In this document: positions 45,028 to 53,054 of the stretch, piece by piece
Layout of the letters: each line of letters begins with the position of its first letter
Numbering within the stretch: the stretch's first letter is position 1
Origin: Gimesia chilikensis
GTDB taxonomy: Bacteria; Planctomycetota; Planctomycetia; Planctomycetales; Planctomycetaceae
Assembly: GCF_008329715.1 (NCBI RefSeq)
Contig: NZ_VTSR01000005.1
Coordinates: forward strand, 248,001-312,000
Length of the DNA: 64,000 nucleotides
Direction of reading: 5' to 3'
Program-made: the position numbers and the translations under genes
Notes under the pieces: model-generated
What the model saw: the letters and a program-made list of their open reading frames with translations, nothing else
Database searches by the model: none
What the model was told of the DNA's origin: nothing

Positions 45028-45459
45028 ATGTCCTGCACTTTTAAAACAATTCGCCGTGTGGAATTTCACGAAACGGACATGGCCGGCATTGTCCACTTCT
45101 CCAACTTCTACAAATACATGGAACAGGCCGAGCACGAATACTATCGCTCACTCGGCATGACCATCGTCGATAAACAGCCCGACGGCTCCGTCATCGGCTG
45201 GCCGCGGGTCTCCGCCCAATGCTCGTTTGAATCTCCCGCTTTCTATGGTGATCTCCTCGAAATTCGTCTCACTATCGAACGGGTCGGCGTCAAATCGCTG
45301 ACTATCGAATACGATTTCTGGCGGGACGAAACCAAAATCGCCAAAGGACGCATGAAAACCGTCTGCTGCCATTTCACGCATGGCGAACCGATGAAGTCCA
45401 TCGAGATCCCCGAGTGGATTCAACAGAAAATTGAAGACTCACAGCATCCCACAACCTGA
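45028..45459 (+). CDS. YbgC-like acyl-CoA/acyl-ACP thioesterase
   Basis: 143 residues with a single hot-dog domain of the 4HBT type: EFHETDMAGIVHFSNFYKYMEQAEHEYYRSL contains the conserved T-D-x-x-G-I-V motif whose Asp is catalytic in this family, and the VSAQCSFESPAFYGDLLEIRLTIERVGV segment follows. It would hydrolyse acyl thioesters in the cytoplasm. Unlike canonical ybgC it is not beside tol-pal genes; it sits before the ABC transporter pair in the same direction. Confidence 0.9.
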   Translation: MSCTFKTIRRVEFHETDMAGIVHFSNFYKYMEQAEHEYYRSLGMTIVDKQPDGSVIGWPRVSAQCSFESPAFYGDLLEIRLTIERVGVKSLTIEYDFWRDETKIAKGRMKTVCCHFTHGEPMKSIEIPEWIQQKIEDSQHPTT

Positions 45460-45479
45460 CTCTTCCGGCAGGGACTGAC

Positions 45480-46172
45480 ATGAACGACGCTCCCGAGCAA
45501 TTAGTTGTCCGCAACTTAACCAAACAGTTCACCCTCGCTGATGAATCGCTGTCGATTCTCGCCGGCGTGGATCTCACCCTCAACCGCGGCGAGGCACTCG
45601 CCATTACCGGCCCCTCCGGTTCCGGCAAGAGCACGCTGCTTTACATCCTCGGTGTGCTCGATCAGCCCACCGCGGGTGAAGTCATCCAGTTCAATCAGAA
45701 TCCGTTCGTCCTCAGCGCCAAAGAACAGGCCGAGTTTCGCAACCAGAATATCGGTTTCATATTTCAGGACCATCACCTGATGCCTCAGTTCTCGGTTCTT
45801 GAAAATGTCCTGATTCCCACCATGGTTCACCAGGGATCATCCAGCGACGCTGAGGAACGTGCCCGTCACCTGCTGGAACGTGTCGGGCTCAAAGATCGAC
45901 TCAATCATCGTCCCGCCCAGATTTCCGGAGGCGAACGCCAGCGGGTCGCAGTCTGCCGGGCGTTGATCAATAATCCGCGTCTGCTGCTCGCTGACGAACC
46001 CACGGGAAACCTGGACCGGGCCAATACCGAATCCATCGGCAAACTCCTGCTGGAGATCAACCAGGAACAGAACACCATTCTGATCTGCGTCACCCACAGC
46101 AGCGAACTGGCGGGCCTCTTTCCGCAACATCAAAGATTACGCGACGGTCTCCTCGTGACCGAATCGGTCTGA
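45480..46172 (+). CDS. ABC transporter ATP-binding protein (LolD/MacB type)
   Basis: 230 residues. It has Walker A GPSGSGKST, Q-loop FIFQDHHLMPQFSVLENV, signature ISGGERQRVAVCRAL, Walker B LLLADEPTGNLD and the switch His in VTHSSEL. The length and the TGNLDR segment are typical of the LolD/MacB/FtsE group. It pairs with the FtsX-type permease gene that starts 34 bp downstream, so the two form a type VII ABC system that works on a membrane protein, lipoprotein or lipid rather than importing small molecules. Confidence 0.93.
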   Translation: MNDAPEQLVVRNLTKQFTLADESLSILAGVDLTLNRGEALAITGPSGSGKSTLLYILGVLDQPTAGEVIQFNQNPFVLSAKEQAEFRNQNIGFIFQDHHLMPQFSVLENVLIPTMVHQGSSSDAEERARHLLERVGLKDRLNHRPAQISGGERQRVAVCRALINNPRLLLADEPTGNLDRANTESIGKLLLEINQEQNTILICVTHSSELAGLFPQHQRLRDGLLVTESV

Positions 46173-46206
46173 AATCGAATGTTCTAACTGCAGAAGAGTT
46201 CGAGTT

Positions 46207-49200
46207 ATGAATCAAGCGCGCTTTGTCATCAAAAGTCTGACTTATCACTGGCGCACCAACCTCGCCGTACTCCTCGGAGTCATCGCGGCCACTGCTGTTA
46301 TCGGCGGCGCCCTCATCGTCGGCGATTCCGTTCGCGCCAGCCTCAGACAGATGACGCTCGACCGTCTCGGCAAAATCGACTATGTCGTCTCCGGTCACCG
46401 CTTCTTCCGCGAACAGCTGGCCGACGATCTGCAGAAGTCCTCCGCTCTGCCGGAAAGCATCGAAACCATCGCACCAGCACTCGTGCTCCGTGGCGCGCTG
46501 GAAAAGAACCGGGAAGATCTGCACCTCCGCGTCGGTCAGGTCAACATCTTCGGCACCGATCAACGTCTCTGGTCGCTCCTCGATCACGGCGACATCCCCG
46601 CCCCGGAAGATGATCAGGCAATCCTCAACTCTCGTGTCGCAGAGCAGCTCGAAGCCTCCGTCGGCGATCAGATTACCCTCTGGATCGAACTCCCTTCCGC
46701 CATTCCCCGCGATTCGCTGCTGGGTGAGAAGGAAGAACAGTCGGTCGAAATCACCCTTACCGTCAGCCAGATTCTCGACGAAGACTCCAAGGCCGGCCGC
46801 CTCGCTCTGCTCCCCAATCAACAGCTCCCGCTCGACCTGTTTCTCTCGCTCGACACCCTGCAGGCCGCGCTCGACCTCGATGAGATCCAACCCTCTCGCC
46901 GCGATCCAAAACAACGGCCCGCGCGGGTCAACTCCCTCTTTTTCAGTTCCCACGCGGAATCGATCCCCGACTCCCCCCAGTCCCGCATCGTCGCCCAGGG
47001 CCTGGAAGCGGCTCTCAAACAGAGCCTCACACTCGCAGACCTGAACCTCAAAATCATTCCCCACAACGAACGGAACTACCTCTCGCTCGAAAGCGAGCAG
47101 ATGATCCTCGACCCGCAGATCGAACAGGCCGGCCGCGAGGCTGCGAAAAAACTCGACGTCGCTACTTCGCCCGTCATGGTTTACATCGCCAATGAATTCA
47201 GTCCGCTGAAAACCGCTACCGGCGAGGAGAAAACGCCCTACTCCATGTATTCCATCGTCGCCGGTCTCGACTTCCCCGAGCAGCCACCGTTCGGCCCTTT
47301 TAAATTCATCGGCGCTAAACCAAAGCTTCCTCTCAAGGAAAACGAAATCGTCCTCAACGAATGGCTGGCCAGCGACCTTAAGACCAAAGTCGGCGATCAA
47401 CTGCGGATGAAATACCACGTCGTCGGTTCCCGGGGAGAACTGCCGGAAGTCGAACAGACCTTCACCGTCGCCGGTATCGTCGCCCTCGATGGCACTCCCG
47501 CAGCCGACCGCAAGCTGACGCCCGACATGGAAGGCATCACCGATGCAGACACCTTCGGCGACTGGGAACAGCCCTTCCCCATGAAACTCGATAAAGTCAC
47601 CGACCGCGACGAAGAATACTGGGACAAATATAAAGCCACTCCCAAAGCGTTCCTCGCCCTGGAAACAGCCCAGACGCTCTGGAACAGCCGCTACGGCACT
47701 TTGACATCGCTCCGCTTCGCAACCCTGCCCGACAAAAACACGGAGGAAACATCGTCCGCGTTCGCAGCGTCGCTGCTCAGCAATATCGACGTTCTCAAAA
47801 TGGGACTCGCCGTCCAGCCCATCAAATTTCTCGGACTCGCTGCCGCGAGCGGAACCACCGATTTCAGTGGTCTGTTTATCGGTTTCAGCTTCTTCATCAT
47901 CCTCTCGGCCATCATCCTCATTCGGCTACTGTTCAAGCTGGGCGTCGATCGTCGCGTCTCTTCTATCGGCCTGCTTTCCGCTATCGGCTTTACCCCCGCA
48001 CAGGTCAGGCAGATCATTTTCAAGGAAGCCCTCCTCGTCATCCTCTCCGGAGGCATCCTCGGTATCCTGGCTGCTATCGGCTATGCATCGCTCATGCTGT
48101 ATGGTCTCAGAACCTGGTGGATCGGCGCCATCGGCACCCGCTTCCTGTTCGTTGACCTGACTCCCCAGAGTCTCGCCATCGGCTTTCTGATCGCCGTCTT
48201 CTTCTCCGGCTTCGTGATCTGGAAATCGATGTCCGAACTGAAACAGATCTCGATCCGCGGCCTCCTCTCCGGCGTGAACAGTCCCGACCAGGAACCGGCC
48301 CGCGCCGCCAAACGCGTCGGCCTGACCTGGAAGATCTCCACGGTCCTCGCGCTCATTCTGGTTCTCGCCACCGTGACCGGAATCATTCCCAAACAGGAAG
48401 CCTTTTCCGGTTTCTCCCTGCAGACAGTCTGCTTCTTCCTGGTGGGAACGCTCTCGCTGGTCGCCAGCCTCAGCTTCCTCTCCAGTTTTCTCCGCACCGA
48501 TTCCACCACACCCATTCAGGGGAACGGCGGCTTCGCACTGATGAAGCTCGGCTTCCGCAACGCCGGCCGCTTCCGTCAACGCAGCGTCCTTACCACCGCG
48601 CTCATCGCCTCGGCGACCTTCGTCCTTGTCTCCGTCGCCGCCGGACATCGTAACCCCGCCGTCGAAGAACCCGACAAAGACTCCGGTAACGGCGGCTTCA
48701 CACTCGTCGCGGAAACCTCGTCCCCGCTGATCTTTGACCTCAACACAGTCGACGGTCGCGACAAAATGCTGGTCAACGCGCCCGACGATCCCGAAACGAA
48801 ACGGCTGCTCAAGGAAATGCAGGCGATCCCCTTCCGCGTCAAACCGGGTGAGAACGCCAGCTGCCTGAATATCTATCAAACCACCGTCCCCACCATCCTC
48901 GGCGTACCGCAGGAACTCATCGAGCGGGGCGGCTTCAAATTCGCCGACACCCCGGGCGACAATCCCTGGGAACTGCTCAACCAGCCGCAGGAAGATGGTT
49001 CCATCCCCGCGCTGGGTGATATGAATACGCTCATGTACAGCCTCCATAAAGGCATCGGCGCCAGCGTCGGCATTCCTTCCGACGAACGGCCCGAACACGA
49101 ATTGAAAATCAAAGGCATGTTCGATGGCAGTATCTTCCAAGGCGTGCTGCTCATCTCGGAGCAGCACTTCCAGCAACTGTTCCCCGAACAGGCCGGCTTC

Positions 49201-49716
49201 CAGTATTTCCTGATTGAAGTCCCCACGAAAGATGCCATGCAGCTCTCCTCCATCCTCGAGACCGGCCTCACCGAATATGGCTTCGATGCCGACCTCGTCG
49301 CCAATCGTCTTGCTGACTTTCTCGCCGTCCAGAACACGTACCTCTCCACCTTCCAGACACTGGGCGGCCTCGGTCTGCTGCTCGGCACCCTGGGGCTGGC
49401 GACCGTCATGCTGCGAAACGTCGTCGAGCGAAGAAGCGAACTGGCCCTGCTCCGCGCCGTCGGCATGACTGGCTCCAATGTCGCGTTGATCGTCCTCGCG
49501 GAGAACGCCTTCCTGCTGATCTGGGGACTCGCGTCCGGCATCATCTCGGCTCTGCTGGCCATGCTGCCACACCTGCTCTCCACCGGAGCGGATATCCCCT
49601 GGTTCAGCGGCATGCTGATCCTGCTCGCGGTGCTGATTACCGGTATGCTGTCTGCCTTTTTCGCAGTCCTCTCCGCGGTCCGGGCTCCCATCCTGGCGAC
49701 ACTGAGATCGCACTAA
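46207..49716 (+). CDS. Large FtsX-family ABC permease (LolC/MacB-like)
   Basis: 1169 residues, roughly twice a LolC protein, so the two permease halves are joined in one chain. An N-terminal membrane helix (LAVLLGVIAATAVIGGALIVG) is followed by a long periplasmic region. An FtsX domain starts near residue 560 (LFIGFSFFIILSAIILIRLLF, SSIGLLSAIGFTPAQVRQIIFKEALL), then more helices near residues 640-770 and another periplasmic part, and the C-terminus carries a second FtsX domain (GGLGLLLGTLGLATVMLRNVVERRSELALLRAVGMTGSNVAL). Codons end in C much more often than in left-hand genes of the window. The ATPase gene just upstream is its partner. Confidence 0.9.
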   Translation: MNQARFVIKSLTYHWRTNLAVLLGVIAATAVIGGALIVGDSVRASLRQMTLDRLGKIDYVVSGHRFFREQLADDLQKSSALPESIETIAPALVLRGALEKNREDLHLRVGQVNIFGTDQRLWSLLDHGDIPAPEDDQAILNSRVAEQLEASVGDQITLWIELPSAIPRDSLLGEKEEQSVEITLTVSQILDEDSKAGRLALLPNQQLPLDLFLSLDTLQAALDLDEIQPSRRDPKQRPARVNSLFFSSHAESIPDSPQSRIVAQGLEAALKQSLTLADLNLKIIPHNERNYLSLESEQMILDPQIEQAGREAAKKLDVATSPVMVYIANEFSPLKTATGEEKTPYSMYSIVAGLDFPEQPPFGPFKFIGAKPKLPLKENEIVLNEWLASDLKTKVGDQLRMKYHVVGSRGELPEVEQTFTVAGIVALDGTPAADRKLTPDMEGITDADTFGDWEQPFPMKLDKVTDRDEEYWDKYKATPKAFLALETAQTLWNSRYGTLTSLRFATLPDKNTEETSSAFAASLLSNIDVLKMGLAVQPIKFLGLAAASGTTDFSGLFIGFSFFIILSAIILIRLLFKLGVDRRVSSIGLLSAIGFTPAQVRQIIFKEALLVILSGGILGILAAIGYASLMLYGLRTWWIGAIGTRFLFVDLTPQSLAIGFLIAVFFSGFVIWKSMSELKQISIRGLLSGVNSPDQEPARAAKRVGLTWKISTVLALILVLATVTGIIPKQEAFSGFSLQTVCFFLVGTLSLVASLSFLSSFLRTDSTTPIQGNGGFALMKLGFRNAGRFRQRSVLTTALIASATFVLVSVAAGHRNPAVEEPDKDSGNGGFTLVAETSSPLIFDLNTVDGRDKMLVNAPDDPETKRLLKEMQAIPFRVKPGENASCLNIYQTTVPTILGVPQELIERGGFKFADTPGDNPWELLNQPQEDGSIPALGDMNTLMYSLHKGIGASVGIPSDERPEHELKIKGMFDGSIFQGVLLISEQHFQQLFPEQAGFQYFLIEVPTKDAMQLSSILETGLTEYGFDADLVANRLADFLAVQNTYLSTFQTLGGLGLLLGTLGLATVMLRNVVERRSELALLRAVGMTGSNVALIVLAENAFLLIWGLASGIISALLAMLPHLLSTGADIPWFSGMLILLAVLITGMLSAFFAVLSAVRAPILATLRSH

Positions 49717-49796
49717 ACACCGATAGAAACCCGCCTCTGGTGGGTGTGATTATTCCCAGCGGCGCGGCCGTGTCAACAACGGTTACCACCAACGGC

Positions 49797-50039
49797 TCAC
49801 GATGCAGATTTGCGTTCCAGTACTTTGGCGACGATGTAGGCGAGAGTCCCTGCACTCACAGCAGACAGCACAACGGAAATCCCCAAAGATCCCCAGTCGC
49901 CCGCCGATTCTCGAAAGGCCTCACGAATCTCCCGGCTGACAACGAAACCGAAAAAGAGACCGATGGATAAAGCCACCATCTGATATTTGGGCACCGCCTG
50001 ATTCTCACCAGCTTTGCGCTCTTCTGTTTCATTCGTCAT
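49797..50039 (-). CDS. Small membrane protein of unknown function
   Basis: 80 residues from ATG 50039, which has GAGAGG seven bases upstream; the GTG at 50054 is a less likely start. After a charged N-terminus (TNETEERKAGENQ) it has two hydrophobic stretches (MVALSIGLFFGFVV and LGISVVLSAVSAGTLAYIVAKVL) with a basic end. No family is recognised. It is convergent with the large permease gene. Confidence 0.6.
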   Translation of the reverse strand: MTNETEERKAGENQAVPKYQMVALSIGLFFGFVVSREIREAFRESAGDWGSLGISVVLSAVSAGTLAYIVAKVLERKSAS

Positions 50040-50367
50040 CACAAACCCTCTCACTTCAGTCCGTCAAACGACACTCAGCTGTAAGTAATCCTAACACATC
50101 CCGATCACTGCACGAAACATTTTTTCATCACGGCGTCTGCACCACTGAACTTCCCGCACTCCCAGCTGAACAGACTCCCCTTGTTCCCAACCTGCCGAAG
50201 CGTATGCTGTTCCCTTTCTGGCTCGCGCGCGAGTCACGTCAACGTACACGGGAACATCAAACATCACTGTCTCAACAACACCTGAATCGCCATCGATTTT
50301 CACCCGGTTTTCATGGGAACAATTCGCACCGGTTCGCAATTTCCCCCTTAGGCAGCCAGTCCACAGC

Positions 50368-50450
50368 GGGACAAACGCCGGACAGATCGGGACAAAATCC
50401 GAGACACACCAGGACAAAATCCCGGACACAAGAGGACAAAATTCTGTCTT
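50368..50450. repeat. About 22-bp imperfect tandem repeat
   Basis: Units start with GGACAAA at 50369, 50390, 50412 and 50434, with 21-22 bases between starts and related inner segments (CGCCGGACA, ATCCGAGACAC, ATCCCGGACAC). Three full units and a partial are visible. It is a short minisatellite, not a CRISPR, because there are no unique spacers. Confidence 0.7.
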
Positions 50451-50583
50451 GACCCCCACGTGCCCTTCCACACAATCAGCCTCACTCCGGGAAACGGTTA
50501 ATCGGCCCGGAAGCACTTTACAAAACCAGCAAGAGAAAAGGACCAGTTCCATCACAAACACTCAACGATCAATTCCACTAAAC

Positions 50584-50611
50584 GTAGGGGCGACCCTGTG
50601 TGGTCGCCCGC
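50584..50611. repeat. REP-like hairpin (copy 1, family with compensatory changes)
   Basis: After GTAG, GGGCGACC at 50588-50595 pairs with GGTCGCCC at 50602-50609 around CTGTGT. Copy 2 at 60022-60050 has the same loop and flanks but different, still complementary, arms. Confidence 0.75.
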
Positions 50612-50668
50612 CTCACGACAGCCCGCATGCTCTGATTCATGATGGGAATTCATAGAACACCCCCTCAT

Positions 50669-50743
50669 GAGCGGTATGGCGCTAGCCACCGGTACTAAGG
50701 TACGCGTCAACCTTTTATACCGGCGGCTGGCGCCTTGCCGCTC
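50669..50743. repeat. 75-nt imperfect palindrome
   Basis: The left arm from GAGCGG (50669) through GGCGCTAGCC, CCGGTA and AAGGT pairs with the right arm (AACCTT, TACCGG, GGCTGGCGCC, CCGCTC ending at 50743) with a few mismatches and a short ACGCGTC loop. A related half copy occurs at 51493-51516. It is probably a nonautonomous REP-like element. Confidence 0.7.
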
Positions 50744-50750
50744 ACAGAAT

Positions 50751-50798
50751 CGGGCGAGCCCGGTTGCCATCCGGGCCGAGCGCAGCGCGCAGGAGGTC
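50751..50798. repeat. End fragment of the 186-bp inverted-repeat element
   Basis: 48 bases match the left terminal repeat of the elements at 54046 and 58905, including CGAGCGCAGC and the end AGGAGGTC. The inner dyad is kept as GCCCGG and CCGGGC. The rest of the element is absent. It ends 54 bases before the start of the helix-turn-helix gene. Confidence 0.7.
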
Positions 50799-50852
50799 GC
50801 AACAGCCTGACCCAACTCAAAACCGAATCTCCCAACAGCAAAGGATTCACCC

Positions 50853-51299
50853 ATGACCGAACCCACAACTCCTCCCCGCAGATATCTCTCCCGAGACGAA
50901 CAGACCGTCGTCGTCCGCCTCATCCAGAAAATGATCGCCCTCGGCAGATACGCGTCCGATATCAAAACCGCGATCGCCGCCCGTTACAATCTCAGCCGTC
51001 GCTCCGCCACACGCTATCTCCACCGTGCCCGCCGCGAAATGCAGGAATTCGTCGAACGCAAAGACGACGAACACCGCACCGATTCCTTTTACTTCTATCG
51101 CAGCATCATCGAAGACCCCGAATCATCCCGGCACGAACGCCTCCGCGCCTGCGAACGCATCGACAAACTCCTGGGCATCGAACTCACGGTCAAGTACACC
51201 CAGAGCAGAAACTTCAACAAGTCCATCGAGGAGATCGAGAACATGACCGACGAAGAGCTCAACGACTACTACAACAAGCTCAAGAAAAAATACAGCTGA
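50853..51299 (+). CDS. Small helix-turn-helix protein, possibly terminase-small-subunit-like
   Basis: 148 residues. A basic N-terminal half contains a likely helix-turn-helix (SDIKTAIAARYNLSRRSATRYLHRARREM) and the C-terminal half is charged and helical (SSRHERLRACERIDKLLGIEL; IEEIENMTDEELNDYYNKLKKKYS). The layout, HTH then a K/L-L-G-I-E segment and a terminal coiled helix, resembles small terminase subunits of phages, but no large terminase or other phage gene is present. AAGGA is seven bases before the ATG. It lies just after a fragment of the 186-bp repeat. It may be a remnant of a mobile element or an independent DNA-binding protein. Confidence 0.7.
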   Translation: MTEPTTPPRRYLSRDEQTVVVRLIQKMIALGRYASDIKTAIAARYNLSRRSATRYLHRARREMQEFVERKDDEHRTDSFYFYRSIIEDPESSRHERLRACERIDKLLGIELTVKYTQSRNFNKSIEEIENMTDEELNDYYNKLKKKYS

Positions 51300-51492
51300 C
51301 CCAGATCCTAACCAAAGGCACCACCCAGGCGAGATACACCTGCCGCACCAGTGAAAACCAGGCATAAGGTTCAGATCCCCAGTTATGCCAGCTAATGTGC
51401 ATAATGGGCTTTGTAACACGATTCGCAGATTCACCCACAAGGCTCTACAACAGACCTGCAGAAAACACAGCGCCAGCACAACAGACCCATTA

Positions 51493-51516
51493 GCCGCAGG
51501 GCGTTAGCCCCGGTTG
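51493..51516. repeat. Half copy of the GGCG-TTAGCC palindrome repeat
   Basis: GCC, GGGCGTTAGCCC and CGGTT match one arm of the palindrome at 50669-50743 with a few changes. The opposite arm is missing. Confidence 0.45.
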
Positions 51517-51567
51517 AAACAACTTTGGTATGAACCGTTCAAATAAAAAACACAACCTGGCCATCAC

Positions 51568-51600
51568 TTTCGTGTCTTTCGTGCTTTTCGTGGTAGTAAA
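51568..51600 (+). repeat. TTTCGTG triplet repeat (copy 1)
   Basis: Three TTTCGTG-like units in a row (TTTCGTGTC, TTTCGTGCT, TTTCGTGG) followed by TAGTAAA. The same arrangement occurs at 53008 and 54255 in the same direction. Confidence 0.75.
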
Positions 51601-51758
51601 TTAATAATCAACCTGAACCGCAGCAACCAACGTACCATCTGCCCGAAGGCAGACATTGAGTGCCCGCCTGAAAGAATCCTCACATCACCTGGCGCATTCT
51701 TCACGGACTTTGACTATAAATATGTGATCACAAGCCACTTGAATACACAGAGAATTCA

Positions 51759-52223
51759 ATGAACCATCCCAGTCTCAGCGGCAACACTTTTGGTAAACTC
51801 ACCTGGTACCCGGATCATAACTGCTGGGGAGGCTTCCTCTCGATCCAACAGTCAGAAATTCCCCTAACCGTGATTCCAGAATCCTCTGACGCAGCTTCGG
51901 CAACCAGCTTTACGGATTCACTGATTGAAAAACTGAAACAGCATGATTCCACCTTCCGCGACTATGTAACAAACTCACTCTTAGAGACCTACAACACAGA
52001 ATGGCATCCCCTCACAGGTGAGGGACCCGAACTGAGTGCAGCTGAGTTCAAAAGCCGTCTCAAGCTGACCATGCTGCAGATCAGCTTCGGCAAACTTGGA
52101 ATGTCCACGCCCAAAGAATGGTACGCTCAACTGCAATACGACGCCGATGACATGTTCACAGAGCACCCGGTCCTACTCTTCATCGATCACAGTTTGAACT
52201 TCCATAACGCCACCATTGGTTAA
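51759..52223 (+). CDS. Small cytoplasmic protein, DUF2262/DUF6985-like
   Basis: 154 residues without signal peptide or membrane helix. It starts GKLTWYPDHNCWGGFLSI, a pattern of short beta strands, has a central helical part (SFTDSLIEKLKQHDSTFRDYVTNSLLETYN) and ends DADDMFTEHPVLLFIDHSLNFHNATIG, matching the D-D-x-F-x-x-H-x-[IV] ending seen in DUF2262 and DUF6985 proteins. These families include candidates for toxin immunity, but no toxin gene is nearby. The next gene lies 52 bp downstream on the same strand. Confidence 0.7.
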   Translation: MNHPSLSGNTFGKLTWYPDHNCWGGFLSIQQSEIPLTVIPESSDAASATSFTDSLIEKLKQHDSTFRDYVTNSLLETYNTEWHPLTGEGPELSAAEFKSRLKLTMLQISFGKLGMSTPKEWYAQLQYDADDMFTEHPVLLFIDHSLNFHNATIG

Positions 52224-52275
52224 TTAAATCTACAGCAACTTTTGTCAGACAGCAGGCTCTGAGGAGGCAGACACA

Positions 52276-52962
52276 ATGGCTTTAATCAGTGACATCGACA
52301 CTGCGATGGCGGTCATCGCAAACGAGGCTGTGGACTGTTTCTGTGGCGAAGAACAACAACAGCCAGTCCAGCCTGAGCATCCAGTCTCCTGCACCGGCGG
52401 AGTCTTTTATGGCTTACCGGGAGAAAAGTGGCCCTCGACAACGGATGGAGAACCTCTCGTACCCTGGCTGCAGGTTATCTGTAAAGATCTCATAAATCCT
52501 TACGGTGCCTTCTACCATCGTCAGGCTGTTACATTTTTCATTCGAAATGAGTTTGACGGGTTTGAAGCAACCTCAGCTACGGACACCGCCGATTTCGTCG
52601 TGCGTGAGTACGCTCTGGATCAGATACTGGTCCCGCTGGTCCGACCGCCTGAACTGCAGAATCACCCCTTCCATCAGGTCACCTGGAAACAACAGCCGGA
52701 CTACCCTGCGCTCAGCAAGTACTCGCGACTTTTTGCCAGACAGGTTTACCGGGACCTCTGCGATAGAGAACCATTCGAGTACGAGAACCATTTTGGCATC
52801 AAGATTGGCGGCTGGCCAACCCCCGTCCAGGGTAATCAAGACTACCCGGGCTCATGCGATCTGCAGATTGATATGACCGAAAACTACACCTATGGCGATT
52901 CCGGAATCGGCTACCTGAAACGAACCGGAACTGGCTGGTATGTAATTTTTGAATCCTGTTGA
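52276..52962 (+). CDS. DUF1963 (YwqG-like) protein
   Basis: 228 residues. It has the YwqG/DUF1963 pattern: GGVFYGLPGEKWPSTTDGEPLVPWLQVICKDL near the N-terminus, a FFIRNE segment, the acidic FEYENHFGIKIGGWPTPVQG motif where members show H-x-x-G-G-[YW]-P, and the C-terminal YGDSGIGYLKRTG. The function of YwqG is unknown. It is in line with the DUF2262-like gene and may be co-transcribed. The two genes form a short island between repeat elements. Confidence 0.75.
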   Translation: MALISDIDTAMAVIANEAVDCFCGEEQQQPVQPEHPVSCTGGVFYGLPGEKWPSTTDGEPLVPWLQVICKDLINPYGAFYHRQAVTFFIRNEFDGFEATSATDTADFVVREYALDQILVPLVRPPELQNHPFHQVTWKQQPDYPALSKYSRLFARQVYRDLCDREPFEYENHFGIKIGGWPTPVQGNQDYPGSCDLQIDMTENYTYGDSGIGYLKRTGTGWYVIFESC

Positions 52963-53007
52963 AGTCAGCCCCCCAGCAAATCATCCCACTCAAACCGGTT
53001 CCACCAC

Positions 53008-53040
53008 TTTCGTGCCTTTCGTGTCTTTCGTGGTAGTAAA
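53008..53040 (+). repeat. TTTCGTG triplet repeat (copy 2)
   Basis: TTTCGTGCC, TTTCGTGTC and TTTCGTGG followed by TAGTAAA, 46 bases downstream of the DUF1963 stop. It is near-identical to copy 1 in order and orientation. Confidence 0.75.
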
Positions 53041-53054
53041 ATCAAAACCCACGC

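Larger units (their letters stand above)
50040..50852. other. Repeat-rich intergenic region
   Basis: About 810 bp without a convincing gene. It contains, in order, a 22-bp tandem repeat (50368-50450), a small hairpin repeat (50584-50611), a 75-nt imperfect palindrome (50669-50743) and one end of the 186-bp element (50751-50798), each described separately. A 156-codon minus-strand frame across the region is Cys/Val/Arg-rich and overlaps the repeats; I do not call it. Confidence 0.6.
51300..51758. other. Intergenic region with repeats
   Basis: These 459 bp hold a half copy of the palindrome motif at 51493-51516, one copy of the TTTCGTG repeat (51568-51600) and a small hairpin with a CGAA loop at 51638-51653. 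No gene is seen. Confidence 0.5.

Noticed and set aside
42819-45038. 739-codon open frame on the minus strand
   Set aside because: It runs antisense to the symporter gene, whose C-ending codons suppress stops on the opposite strand. The composition (Gly, Arg, Asp, His-rich with no domain) is that of a shadow frame.
46090-47418. 442-codon open frame on the minus strand
   Set aside because: Antisense to the ABC permease and ATPase; no family features and no ribosome binding site.
47926-49713. 595-codon open frame on the minus strand
   Set aside because: It is antisense to the FtsX permease, with Gln/Glu/Asp/Gly-rich low-complexity composition. The plus-strand gene has the recognisable domains.
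50368-50450. CRISPR array
   Set aside because: The units are adjacent and degenerate with no unique spacers of 30-40 bases, and no cas genes are present in the window.
50091-50561. 156-codon open frame on the minus strand
   Set aside because: It overlaps the tandem repeat, has no ribosome binding site, and is rich in Cys, Val and Arg as expected from a random frame through repeats.
50853-51299. Remnant prophage
   Set aside because: A single terminase-small-subunit-like gene without large terminase, portal, capsid or integrase is not enough to call a prophage.
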